DNA from: Nonlabens dokdonensis DSW-6 | Lineage (GTDB): Bacteria; Bacteroidota; Bacteroidia; Flavobacteriales; Flavobacteriaceae | Assembly (NCBI RefSeq): GCF_000332115.1 | Contig: NC_020156.1 | Span: forward strand, 372,001-436,000 | Direction of reading: 5' to 3' | Length of the DNA: 64,000 nucleotides | In this document: piece after piece, positions 1-8,558 of the stretch | Layout of the letters: each line of letters starts with the position of its first letter | Position numbering within the stretch: position 1 is the first letter of the stretch | The notes under the pieces: model-generated | Database searches by the model: none | Told to the model about the DNA's origin: nothing | The model's input: the letters and a program-made list of their open reading frames with translations, nothing else | Made by a program: the position numbers and the translations under genes

Positions 1-1260
1 ATTCATTTCTCAGTAGGTGTCAACTTAGATCAAGCTGAAGTGTTGCCTCCGTCAGAAATAAGGTCTGCTCGTCCTAAAAGAGTGATTTTTGCTAACAACT
101 TTGTGTATAATGACAAGTTCATGTCCTACCCTATAAAAGCCTATGATAAAATAGATGGAATCAAATTCAAGAGTAACTTGATGGTTAGTAATCAAACCAT
201 GGACTCTGATCGTAATGATTTTAAATTACAATCTGTTTCTGAATTCATAGGCGATGAAATGTTTTTTGCTCCAGAATATGACGGTGAACTTTACAAAGGC
301 TTTGATTTTGAAACCATTGATCAAGACATATTTGGCCATGCTAGAAATGAAGATCAAAATCATGTAGGTGCTATTATTCCGCCGATAGACCCTACTGTGG
401 CAAAAGTAGATTTTGCTAAATACGGCGCATCATGGTTTACTCCTTATCAAGGGAATCAAGATATTAAAACGCACAACGTTTCTAATTCTGGTGAGTTAAT
501 CGCTGCTATTGAAAAAGCAAACTCTGAGGATGTCATTACGCTTAATCCTGGTAATTACCTTATCGACAAAACTATAAATCTATCTAAAGAATTAACTGTA
601 AATAGTGCAAGTGAGAAGGCTACTATTCAGTTTAATGCTTTAAAGTTAGGGTTTTTAATACACCCTAAAGGAATTCTACATTTAGAAAATTTGAATATAG
701 TAGGAACACCAGAACAAGATTTATTCAATACTCTAGACGAGAACATGTCTATGGCTTATGGAATTCATATGAATGATGTGAGTGTTTCTAATTTTAAATC
801 GGTTATCGATGCTTCAAAAAGCTCTTTTGCAGATGAAATTATAATCAGTAATTCTCAATTTGATAATTGTAAGAATGGTTTTTTACTAGATAAAGAAACA
901 GACGATAAAGGAGATTATAATGTAGAATTCTTAACGATTACAAATTCAACTTTTGATAATATATCCAATGAAGTAATAGACTTTTACCGCGGTGGTTATG
1001 ACGAATCTACCATAGGTGGAGTGCTTCATTTTGAAGAAAATATTGTTACAAATTGTGGCGCATTAGATACTGACGAAATCCTTATCAACACTCGTGGTAT
1101 TATCAATGTCACCATGAAAGGCAATCAATTCAAGAACAACAAAACTAAACTCACAGCAGTACTTTGGGGTGCAAAAGGACAAGAACCTGTAAATAATACC
1201 ATCGTGAATTCTGGAAAGATTAAAGTGGTAGAGAATCTGGAGTTGAAGTTGGTTTACTAA
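1..1260 (+). CDS. PL6-like alginate lyase, 3' part (5' end outside window)
   Basis: The reading frame is open from base 1, so the gene begins upstream of the window; 419 codons are visible. The visible part is a right-handed parallel beta-helix: a run of short strands rich in Asn, Ile and Thr, of the kind 'ITNSTFDNISNE'. It closely resembles the second half of the complete PL6 enzyme at 40109-42502, including a G-x-YN-x-E segment followed about 25 residues later by a TxGG turn. In two-domain PL6 enzymes the catalytic beta-helix is N-terminal, so the active-site residues are probably in the unseen part. It points toward the divergently coded PL17/KdgF/SDR operon and probably adds a second endo-acting alginate lyase. 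A non-catalytic beta-helix protein cannot be excluded. Confidence 0.72.
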   Translation: MHFSVGVNLDQAEVLPPSEIRSARPKRVIFANNFVYNDKFMSYPIKAYDKIDGIKFKSNLMVSNQTMDSDRNDFKLQSVSEFIGDEMFFAPEYDGELYKGFDFETIDQDIFGHARNEDQNHVGAIIPPIDPTVAKVDFAKYGASWFTPYQGNQDIKTHNVSNSGELIAAIEKANSEDVITLNPGNYLIDKTINLSKELTVNSASEKATIQFNALKLGFLIHPKGILHLENLNIVGTPEQDLFNTLDENMSMAYGIHMNDVSVSNFKSVIDASKSSFADEIIISNSQFDNCKNGFLLDKETDDKGDYNVEFLTITNSTFDNISNEVIDFYRGGYDESTIGGVLHFEENIVTNCGALDTDEILINTRGIINVTMKGNQFKNNKTKLTAVLWGAKGQEPVNNTIVNSGKIKVVENLELKLVY

Positions 1261-1620
1261 CGAACAGGTTCAAGATCGTTTCACTGCAAGATTCAAGAGA
1301 CAAGGGAGACAAGGGACAAGAGTCAAGAGACAAGAAATCTCACAGCACGCATTCCGACTTTAGTTATAGATTCCGCATCAAGTGTGGAAATTCATGCTAC
1401 AAAACACCCTTTGCCTATCGGTGTTTCCCTCAAGGGAAAGCCAAAATAACAAGCTAGGGCAATAAAATAAAATTAGAGAGAAAAATATCATCTTCCCTTG
1501 AGGCCTGGCTGCCGAATGGCATGGGAAGACAGGAGATGCATGTTTTTTATTTCAAAGACGCACAAACGAAAAAATCCCTGATCTCACGATCAGGGATTTT
1601 AAGTAGTTTGTGAATAAGAA
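1261..1620. other. 360-base intergenic region with CAAG-type repeats and hairpins
   Basis: No gene is visible. Bases 1292-1336 are a degenerate repeat of CAAG/GACAAG units. Then come nested inverted repeats: AACACC/GGTGTT at 1403-1425, TTTCCCT/AGGGAAA at 1424-1439, and TCTTCCC/GGGAAGA enclosing 1491-1529. The region ends in a terminator serving the minus-strand operon. The density of stem-loops is higher than in other gaps of this window. A small RNA or decayed repeat element is possible, but nothing identifies one. Confidence 0.4.
1571..1600 (-). terminator. Rho-independent terminator after the SDR gene
   Basis: A perfect 13-bp inverted repeat (AAAATCCCTGATC / GATCAGGGATTTT) with a TCAC loop is followed on the minus strand by TTTTTT. 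It lies 20 bases past the stop codon of the SDR gene and closes the PL17-kdgF-SDR operon. Confidence 0.9.
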
Positions 1621-2382
1621 TTAGATACCTAATGCTTGTCCACCACCTATCTGAATAGTCTCTGCAGTGATGAATGATGCATCTTTACTCGCGAGAAAAG
1701 AAACAACACCACTTACATCTTCTGGTTGACCTAGACGACCTAATAAGATATTATTTGCCCAAGAAGCAAACACTTCTGGCTTCGTATCTTTAATTTGCTG
1801 GTGAAAAGGAGTATCAATAGTTCCAGGAGAAACTGCGTTTACTCTTATTCCATATTCTGCAAGATCTTTTGCAAGAGCTCTTGTAATTGCATGTACTCCA
1901 GCTTTAGAAGTTCCATAAATACCAGCACCTGGTCCACCAGCATTCCATGCTGCGTTAGATGTATAGTTGATAATTGAAGGATGCTCTCCATTTTTAAGGA
2001 ATGGAATCGCAGCTCTAGATGCAAAGAAAACAGAGTCTAAATTTAATGCCATTACTTTTCTATAAAAGTCTGTAGTCATCTCTTCAAAACGAGATCTTCC
2101 ACCTAATCCACCAGCATTGTTAACTAGTGTATCGATTCTACCATATTTCTCACCAATGGCAGTGATATTTTTAGTGACAGCGTGCTCATCTGTCACGTCA
2201 AAGCCCATGTACTCAGCATCAACTCCAGCCTCTTTAAGCTCTGCAACTCTTGCCGCACCAGCCTCATTATCTATACCGTTAAGAACTACAGTATAACCAT
2301 CGTGACCTAATCTTTTTGCTACTTCAAAGCCTATTCCACCGGTTGCACCAGTTACTACGGCTACTTTTCCTTTATTACTCAT
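1621..2382 (-). CDS. SDR oxidoreductase, probable DEH reductase to KDG
   Basis: This is a 253-residue classical short-chain dehydrogenase. It shows the N-terminal nucleotide-binding TGATGGIG (about residues 12-19), NNAGG near residue 88, the catalytic YGTSK near residue 156, and the SPG-TIDTPF segment after it. Marine bacteria that use alginate usually carry an SDR that reduces 4-deoxy-L-erythro-5-hexoseulose uronate (DEH) to 2-keto-3-deoxygluconate. Its place as last gene of an operon with PL17 and KdgF supports that role. It is distinct from the KduD-like SDR at 23752-24540. The gap to kdgF is 27 bases. Substrate and cofactor preference are inferred from context only. Confidence 0.8.
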   Translation of the reverse strand: MSNKGKVAVVTGATGGIGFEVAKRLGHDGYTVVLNGIDNEAGAARVAELKEAGVDAEYMGFDVTDEHAVTKNITAIGEKYGRIDTLVNNAGGLGGRSRFEEMTTDFYRKVMALNLDSVFFASRAAIPFLKNGEHPSIINYTSNAAWNAGGPGAGIYGTSKAGVHAITRALAKDLAEYGIRVNAVSPGTIDTPFHQQIKDTKPEVFASWANNILLGRLGQPEDVSGVVSFLASKDASFITAETIQIGGGQALGI

Positions 2383-2409
2383 ATTGTTGATTGTTTACTA
2401 ATTATGATT

Positions 2410-2790
2410 TTATTTATCTTCTTTATCTCCAAAGTATGAAACGCCACTACCGTCTAGAAAATCTTCTCGCACAGGTGCAAAAACGTCTATTAACATTCCT
2501 TCTTCTAGGCAAACTGCGCTGTGCATTAAATTAGGCTCCATGTAAACACCATCGCCAGCTTTAACAATTTGCTTCACGCCATCTATTTCAAATTCAAATT
2601 TTCCTGCCGCTACATAAGTAGTTTGTGTATGGAAATGTTGATGTGGAGCACCTTCAGCACCTTTTTCAAACTTCACTTGTACCATCATGATCTGATTGTC
2701 GTATCCTAAAAATTTACGAGATACGCCACCTCCTAAATTCTCCCATTCCATATCGTCTGTTAAAATGTATTTTTCACTAAATCTTTTCAT
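2410..2790 (-). CDS. kdgF: KdgF-type cupin, unsaturated uronate linearisation
   Basis: This is a 126-residue single-domain cupin. The metal-binding motif H50-x-H52-x3-Q56 and a later H90 match the HxHxxxQ...H pattern of KdgF proteins. KdgF converts the cyclic 4,5-unsaturated monouronate released by alginate and pectin lyases into the linear keto form. It sits two bases downstream of the PL17 gene, which makes exactly that substrate, and upstream of the SDR that should use the product. No signal peptide is seen, so it acts in the cytoplasm. Length and motifs are normal for the family. Confidence 0.9.
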   Translation of the reverse strand: MKRFSEKYILTDDMEWENLGGGVSRKFLGYDNQIMMVQVKFEKGAEGAPHQHFHTQTTYVAAGKFEFEIDGVKQIVKAGDGVYMEPNLMHSAVCLEEGMLIDVFAPVREDFLDGSGVSYFGDKEDK

Positions 2791-2792
2791 GA

Positions 2793-4997
2793 TTATAATT
2801 TAATTAATTGATGCGGTCCTTCCCAACTATAAGAATTTCCGTTATAAGTTATTGTATGATTCTTTTGATTATCTCGCTTTCGCGAAAGCGTGTATAAATA
2901 AAGATCTTCTCCAGCTTTAAATGTCACGATATCACAACCATTTTGCTGCTCATGCTTTACGTCAGAGATCACAGATTTAGGCTGAGCAACCGTTTCTTGG
3001 ATCGGATTAAAAAAACCGTGTGGCTCAATAATGTTCACAAAAGTATGAGTAGAATCACCTTTAGGTTGTCTTAACAAATATTGCCTTTGAATATTTAGAT
3101 TAAATTCTGGATCATTTGCACCAGTTTGAGTAATGAATAACTCTGTATTAGAATCTGTGATACTCGTAATCGTATAAAAACGTTGCGCTTGTAAAAAAGT
3201 GAACTTAGTGTTTTCACTATTTGCATTTGGAGATCCTTTTGCAAGAACTTCAAGGTGATTATACCCATTATCTGTTCCTAAAACTGTCTTATTAACAGGT
3301 CGCGTATATTCAAATTGTGTATCAATGATATCTCCATAGAACGGAAAATTCATATCCATTTGATGTCCAGTTTTAGAATCAATATGATATAAATCGATAA
3401 TGAAAGGACGATCAGAAATAGCTGGCTCGTTTACCATTGTGATGGAGCGTGACAAACTTGTATTGCTATATGCCATAGTATCCATGGCGATGGTAACTTG
3501 CAATCGCTCGCCGGCTACATCTGTTTTTACTAGTTGAGAAACATATTCTTCTGAATATTTCACATTTCCTTTGTACTGAGATTTTTCATCCAGAACGACC
3601 GCTGCATGTGAAATGGTGTGCTGGGCATAAGTTTTGTTCTCTGGCAAATACCTTCCTCCACGTTTTGCTTCTATGTTTAAAAATCGAGCCGCTCCATAAT
3701 CTGGAATAATTTCATGACCATGATCATAAACTGATAAACTCAAACGATCAAAGTGTCCATGTCCCATGCCTTGAGTAGAAAATTTAAGTACGGCTTGTAG
3801 CTGTCCATCTGTATTTTGAGGACTACGTAATAAGGCAAGTCCACCACTATTACCTTCTACCCCATCGGCAATGAACATACTAGGTCTGTTATAAAAATCC
3901 TTAGTATCTTCTGTAATAGCATTTGCTGCCATGGCACCAGCATCAGTCAATGATATTTTACCCATCATTTTAATGACCGGTAAAAGACTCTCATCTTTAT
4001 ACTGTTTATAAGCAATATTTGTAGCAAAAACTACCTCATCACTTTCCCATGTTTTACTTTTTATCGCATCGTTAATAGGATAAAATCGACCTTGTTCATC
4101 GGTTAGTTGTAACAAAGTGGTTACTGCTTTCTTTAATATCCCATCTCTATGTTCAAAGATTTTAACTTCAGGATTATTCTTTTCTATCGCTTCGGCAAAA
4201 GCGATAAAAGGTAATATAGCATATCTATGATAGTAAGGTCCTTCACTATAAAAGCCATCACTTGAAAATAAATGATCTAGCTGAGCTATAAATCCTGTTT
4301 TACCATCTTTGTTAGACCCATAAATAGATGTTTGCACCATTTCATCATCACCTAGTACCATTCCAGTCATTCCCACAGCAGCTACTGACCAGGTTCCATG
4401 ATTATGAATTTTATTAAAAACGTCATAACTATCTACGCTTAAGAAATGAGCCATCGGGCGCAATAAATCTTTTTCGATTTTACCTTGTTCCTGCTCGCTT
4501 AAAAATTCACGACTTAAATCATAAGACTGAATCATATAAAATAAAGTTACTGCTTCATTAAGACCTTGCCAATACAGTTTACCAGGCGGATGATTTTCTT
4601 TTGCTTTAGGATGCAATCCTAAGTTAGGATACATACTCGCATAGCTCTCAAACATTTCTTTAATAAAAGCCAGTTTATCATCTGCAGGATTGAGATTATG
4701 AGAAATAGCAACGCGATAAAGTTCTGCATAGTTTTTTTTGTGTTTCTCATGTGAGTAGCCGCCGCCAGCATCTATTGGTTGTGGCACTTTAAGAGGATTT
4801 TCAAGAATCTCTTTTACCTGAATCTCTAATTGACTAATAGCGTTCTCTACTAAGTCGCTTTTAGGATTCTGGAACAACTCCATACCAGTTGAAGTTAAGA
4901 GTAATTGAGCACTCGATTCCTTAACACTAGTGGTTTGTTTCTCTTGACAAGCCATAAAACTTATCGCAATAAAAAGTAATAGAAGTTTATTTATCAT
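2793..4997 (-). CDS. PL17 oligoalginate lyase (exo-acting)
   Basis: This 734-residue lipoprotein has a signal peptide with lipobox FMAC at residue 17. It combines an alpha/alpha-toroid N-terminal half with a heparinase II/III-like beta-sheet C-terminal half. The family's active-site motifs are visible: N199-H200 in NHGTW and the YYHRY cluster at residues 255-259. A likely metal or substrate site is HGHFDR near residue 408. PL17 enzymes release unsaturated monomers from alginate oligosaccharides, probably in the periplasm here. It is first gene of the PL17-kdgF-SDR operon, and two UxuR-type palindromes lie about 60 bases upstream. One copy of the 16-bp palindrome lies near the C-terminus and encodes LSRKR. 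Confidence 0.93.
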   Translation of the reverse strand: MINKLLLLFIAISFMACQEKQTTSVKESSAQLLLTSTGMELFQNPKSDLVENAISQLEIQVKEILENPLKVPQPIDAGGGYSHEKHKKNYAELYRVAISHNLNPADDKLAFIKEMFESYASMYPNLGLHPKAKENHPPGKLYWQGLNEAVTLFYMIQSYDLSREFLSEQEQGKIEKDLLRPMAHFLSVDSYDVFNKIHNHGTWSVAAVGMTGMVLGDDEMVQTSIYGSNKDGKTGFIAQLDHLFSSDGFYSEGPYYHRYAILPFIAFAEAIEKNNPEVKIFEHRDGILKKAVTTLLQLTDEQGRFYPINDAIKSKTWESDEVVFATNIAYKQYKDESLLPVIKMMGKISLTDAGAMAANAITEDTKDFYNRPSMFIADGVEGNSGGLALLRSPQNTDGQLQAVLKFSTQGMGHGHFDRLSLSVYDHGHEIIPDYGAARFLNIEAKRGGRYLPENKTYAQHTISHAAVVLDEKSQYKGNVKYSEEYVSQLVKTDVAGERLQVTIAMDTMAYSNTSLSRSITMVNEPAISDRPFIIDLYHIDSKTGHQMDMNFPFYGDIIDTQFEYTRPVNKTVLGTDNGYNHLEVLAKGSPNANSENTKFTFLQAQRFYTITSITDSNTELFITQTGANDPEFNLNIQRQYLLRQPKGDSTHTFVNIIEPHGFFNPIQETVAQPKSVISDVKHEQQNGCDIVTFKAGEDLYLYTLSRKRDNQKNHTITYNGNSYSWEGPHQLIKL
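2875..2890. repeat. 16-bp palindrome, copy 1 (in PL17 gene)
   Basis: Perfect CGCTTTCGCGAAAGCG. Read in frame as LSRKR near the C-terminus of the PL17 protein. Confidence 0.95.
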
Positions 4998-5032
4998 GAA
5001 GTTGATTTAATCTTAAAGGACAGATTTTCAAA

Positions 5033-5046
5033 CGAAAACGATTTCG
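5033..5046. promoter_or_regulatory. Near-palindrome beside the PL17 promoter
   Basis: CGAAAACGATTTCG is symmetric except for one pair, with a central CG. It lies between the UxuR-type boxes and the PL17 start. It resembles LacI-family operators, but no LacI-type gene is in the window, so its role is unknown. Confidence 0.3.
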
Positions 5047-5053
5047 ATTAAAA

Positions 5054-5079
5054 TTGGTTAACCAATCTGGTTGCCCAAA
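5054..5079 (-). promoter_or_regulatory. Tandem UxuR-type operator of the PL17 operon
   Basis: On the minus strand two 12-bp boxes lie one base apart. TTGGGCAACCAG comes first, then the perfect palindrome TTGGTTAACCAA. The 26 bases recur with one change before gntR (48058-48083). A -7-like TTATTTTG overlaps the outer box, so a bound regulator would cover the start of transcription and act as a repressor. The palindrome matches the consensus I recall for the GntR-family regulators ExuR/UxuR. Confidence 0.75.
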
Positions 5080-5164
5080 ATAAAGGTTTTCGCTGCTGAA
5101 TTGCAAGCAACTTGTAGCTTTTATTTTCTAATTGATTAATTTGAAGGGATGTTTTTAAGAATAA

Positions 5165-5180
5165 CGCTTTCGCGAAAGCG
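5165..5180. repeat. 16-bp palindrome, copy 2 (intergenic)
   Basis: Perfect copy between the eamA-like gene and the PL17 promoter, followed by TAA on its right side like several other copies. Confidence 0.95.
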
Positions 5181-5193
5181 TAAACGTACTACT

Positions 5194-6045
5194 TTACTTA
5201 CTAATTCTTGCTTTGTATAATATATTAAGCACAAGTCCTGTTATCACTAAAAGAATACCGACTACAGACCAAATCGTATATATTTCTAAAAACCAAACGA
5301 CACCGATAATTACTGTAAAGATGACTTCCAAATATTTGAGAGGCGCTACTTGATTTGTTGATGCTATTTGAAATGATTTAGTCATAAATAATTGACCTAT
5401 AAAACCTACTACACCCAAACCTAATAGTAGAAACCATTCATTGCCAACAGGTGTTTTCCAATCGTTGAGCGCTAACAATCCACCTAAAACAGTTCCTATA
5501 ATCATGAAGTAATTAATTATTACCATAGGATGGTCTTGCTTACCAATTTTTGAAATCACAACAAAAACTAGTCCCATGCACAACGCCGATGTAAGTACCA
5601 AAAGCAAGCCTATAAGACTTGTCGTACCATCAAATCCCTGAAGTACAAACACTCCAGTCAGTGCCATAAAAAAGAATAACCATTGCAAAGGTTTAATGGT
5701 TTCTTTAAGCCAAATTACAGCAAATATTGCTGCAAAAATAGGCGACAGATATCTTAAAGTAACTGCAGTTCCTACTGGCAAATATTTTAATGAAAGAAAA
5801 AACAGAATAAGTGATATGGCGCCTATAACACCGCGTGCAATCAACAGCATACGCTTATTACCAAGTAACGGAATTTTCTTATAAATAAGATACGGCATTG
5901 TAAATATTAACGTTCCAAGTGACCTGAAAAACACTTTCTCATAGGCATTGAATCCATCTAAATATTTAACCACACCATTCATCACTGCAAAAGCCAAAGT
6001 GCTTAATAGCATAAATATGATGGCTTTTTTGAGGTCTGTCTTCAT
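5194..6045 (-). CDS. EamA/DMT-family membrane transporter
   Basis: About 283 residues with ten predicted membrane helices, arranged as two EamA repeats (roughly residues 5-135 and 145-280). The LPVGTAVTLRYLSPIFAAI stretch is typical of the drug/metabolite transporter superfamily. The ATG at 6045 is preferred over a TTG four codons upstream. A promoter-like CATCTTTG lies nine bases before it. The gene sits alone between the PL17 operon and the GH2 gene, with a terminator upstream. The substrate is unknown. Export of a sugar acid or amino acid is possible, but position alone does not show that. Confidence 0.85.
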   Translation of the reverse strand: MKTDLKKAIIFMLLSTLAFAVMNGVVKYLDGFNAYEKVFFRSLGTLIFTMPYLIYKKIPLLGNKRMLLIARGVIGAISLILFFLSLKYLPVGTAVTLRYLSPIFAAIFAVIWLKETIKPLQWLFFFMALTGVFVLQGFDGTTSLIGLLLVLTSALCMGLVFVVISKIGKQDHPMVIINYFMIIGTVLGGLLALNDWKTPVGNEWFLLLGLGVVGFIGQLFMTKSFQIASTNQVAPLKYLEVIFTVIIGVVWFLEIYTIWSVVGILLVITGLVLNILYKARISK

Positions 6046-6087
6046 ATAAGATTGCAAAGATGAGTTTTTCTCTTTTAGAAATAAAAA

Positions 6088-6115
6088 ATCCTACGCAATA
6101 ATACTTATGTAGGAT
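6088..6115 (-). terminator. Terminator after the GH2 gene
   Basis: ATCCTAC / GTAGGAT arms with a 14-base loop are followed on the minus strand by TTTTTT. It lies 22 bases past the GH2 stop codon and separates that operon from the EamA gene. Confidence 0.75.
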
Positions 6116-6136
6116 CGTTTAAATCCGTTACTATTT

Positions 6137-8542
6137 CTAGTCAATAACAAGGTAGGTTCCTTTAAAGCTTTGATTCAATACCATTACTTCTAGTGGAGCT
6201 CCGCTACTGTCGCGCTGCACTACTATAGATGCTCTCCCATTTGCCATTTTTATAGATTCACTTCCTGTAGGTGTTCCTAGACTTTTCATAGTTGCACCAC
6301 CAGACATCGCTTGAAAGTACACGCGATCTTCATAGTCTAAACATCGCAAACCATTACTATCTTTTGCAGTAGCAGTGATCAAATAATGACCATTATCTAG
6401 TTTTTTAGATCCTAGAGTAAGTTCTTTGGCTTTACTATTTTTAGTAAATCTATAGTTAACGTTTAGTTCATCGGTTACTTGCTCACCATTAGTTGTAGTT
6501 CCTATGGCTTTCATAGTATTTGCTCCTTCAATGAAATCTACGGTCCATGTTAATCCAGATGCTGGGAATTTGGTAATATCTTTTTTCTTGGTTCCAAGGG
6601 ATTGGCCATTCATGAAAAACTCTACTTCTGGCGCATTGGAATAAACACTTATTTCTCTTTGTGTTCCCTCAGGACCTTGACGTTCTGTCCAGGTATGTGA
6701 TTCTATCCATGCAAAGGGCTCATCGCTCCAGTAACTTTTGAAAACATAATAAGAATCTTTAGGATTATTATCTCGATCTACTAGTCCTTTCTGGTTGATA
6801 TAAGGAATGTCATTTTCTGGTCGCAATGGCGTTCCAAAATCCTTAAATGCCCATTGTGCATTTCCTACAAAAGTGGAATCGGTTTCCGAGATTCTTAAAT
6901 GCCAGTCAAATAAATCAACCATATAGTTTTCGCTCCAGTCGCCTATTTGAGCAATGTTTGCTACGTCAGTTTGTACAATGGCTTCTTCCCAGCCATCGGC
7001 TTGAATTTCTCCTTCACCAGTTATAGGGTTTTCTGTGTGACGGCCTAAATGACTGCTACCTCCATATTCTGTATGAATAAAATGCTTGTATTGAGCTTTA
7101 TATTGATCGATTGCTTTTTGGTAGCTTTTATAGCTTCCAGAATACCATCCTGACCAAATAGATGGGGAAAATACATCTACTATATCTGCTCCTTCATAAT
7201 ATTTTCTGATTGCGGTTACTCGAGACGGATCCATTTCGTGAGCTAGATCATTGAGCAATTGTAAATACTCATTCATTTTTACCGTATTATCACCATCTTC
7301 AAAATCTGGCAACCAATACATCTCGTTTCCTAAGGACCAGAAAACGATACTGGGATGATTGTAATTTTGATTGATAATTTCTTTCATCATATTTGTGGTG
7401 TTTTCTTTCCACACATCATTTCCTAATCCTCCACGACACCATGGTAATTCATCCCATACTATTAATCCTAGTTCATTACAGGCTTTATAAACCTCAGGAT
7501 CTTGCGGATAATGTGCTAGTCGCACAAAATTGGTTCCCATGCTTTTAATGAGTTCCATATCAGCACGATGTTGTTCATTGCTCATGGCTGCTCCTACTCC
7601 AGCATGCTCTTCATGTCTATGAGTTCCTCTCAATAATAATCGTTCTCCATTTAGATAAAAAGCACCGTGGTCCTTAAATTCAAACCAGCGTAATCCTACC
7701 TTTTCTTCAGTTTGATCGATGATCTCATCACCATCTTTTACCATGACTGTTAATGTGTAAAGATTTGGGGTTTTAGGGCTCCATAGTTCTGGATTTAATA
7801 TTGGGTCTATAGTAACAGTGGCTACTCTATCCCTTATTTCCACTTTAGGACCAGCTATTATAGCACCATTAGGAGCTTTAAGTGTTGCATCGATTGTATT
7901 TCCTTCTAGAAATTGAGAAAAAGAAACCTCAGCAATAATAGTAGCGCTTTCTTTTGAAACCTCTGGCGTAGAAACTTTTACTTTATCAATATGTGTCGCC
8001 GGCAAAGTAACGAACCATACGTCTCTGGTAATCCCTCCAAAGATGAAGAAATCACTCTTCTGACTTGGAATTACTTCTGGGTCATAACTGTTATCTGCTC
8101 TAACTAAAACTTCGTTACTTCCTACTTTTACTACATCTGTAATATCGATGGTAAAACCTATGTAACCACCTATGTGACCACCAACTTTGGTTCCGTTTAC
8201 ATAAACTTCTGACACGATGTTTACTCCTTCAAAATAGAGTTCATAAACGGCATTTGAAGAAACCGTTTCAATATCCAACTCTTTTTTATACCAGCTAGCA
8301 TTGCGTCTGTAACCTGGGTCAAGATCTGTCGCATCGAGCGCATTCCATGTGTGAGGAAGATCAATGTTTTCCCATCCTTCTATTTCTAAAGCTTGATTGG
8401 GTTGTAAAACTGATTCTTCAAGATACTGCCAGTCTTTATTAATATTTACTTTAGAACGAGTTACGGTTTTGTTACTAGTTGCCGTATCACAGCTTATGGT
8501 TACAATAAATAATAGGATAAAAAGTCTTAATAAATGTTTCAT
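6137..8542 (-). CDS. GH2 glycoside hydrolase (beta-glucuronidase or beta-galactosidase)
   Basis: This is an 801-residue lipoprotein (lipobox ISC at residue 18). Its layout is a jelly-roll sugar-binding domain (about 35-180), an Ig-like domain (about 185-290), a TIM barrel (about 290-590) and C-terminal Ig-like domains. The acid/base glutamate is in LGNEMYW near residue 407 and the nucleophile is in HTEYGG near residue 491. GH2 members remove beta-linked galactose, glucuronate or mannose. With GH88 next door and glucuronate catabolism genes nearby, beta-glucuronidase is an attractive guess, but the motifs do not settle the substrate. It is the last gene of the susC-susD-GH88-GH2 set. Confidence 0.88.
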   Translation of the reverse strand: MKHLLRLFILLFIVTISCDTATSNKTVTRSKVNINKDWQYLEESVLQPNQALEIEGWENIDLPHTWNALDATDLDPGYRRNASWYKKELDIETVSSNAVYELYFEGVNIVSEVYVNGTKVGGHIGGYIGFTIDITDVVKVGSNEVLVRADNSYDPEVIPSQKSDFFIFGGITRDVWFVTLPATHIDKVKVSTPEVSKESATIIAEVSFSQFLEGNTIDATLKAPNGAIIAGPKVEIRDRVATVTIDPILNPELWSPKTPNLYTLTVMVKDGDEIIDQTEEKVGLRWFEFKDHGAFYLNGERLLLRGTHRHEEHAGVGAAMSNEQHRADMELIKSMGTNFVRLAHYPQDPEVYKACNELGLIVWDELPWCRGGLGNDVWKENTTNMMKEIINQNYNHPSIVFWSLGNEMYWLPDFEDGDNTVKMNEYLQLLNDLAHEMDPSRVTAIRKYYEGADIVDVFSPSIWSGWYSGSYKSYQKAIDQYKAQYKHFIHTEYGGSSHLGRHTENPITGEGEIQADGWEEAIVQTDVANIAQIGDWSENYMVDLFDWHLRISETDSTFVGNAQWAFKDFGTPLRPENDIPYINQKGLVDRDNNPKDSYYVFKSYWSDEPFAWIESHTWTERQGPEGTQREISVYSNAPEVEFFMNGQSLGTKKKDITKFPASGLTWTVDFIEGANTMKAIGTTTNGEQVTDELNVNYRFTKNSKAKELTLGSKKLDNGHYLITATAKDSNGLRCLDYEDRVYFQAMSGGATMKSLGTPTGSESIKMANGRASIVVQRDSSGAPLEVMVLNQSFKGTYLVID

Positions 8543-8558
8543 ATAAGGATGATTGTAA

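Noticed and set aside
1292..1336. CAAG repeats resembling a small CRISPR or tandem array
   Set aside because: Units are 5-12 bases, irregular, with no spacers and no cas genes. Not a CRISPR array.
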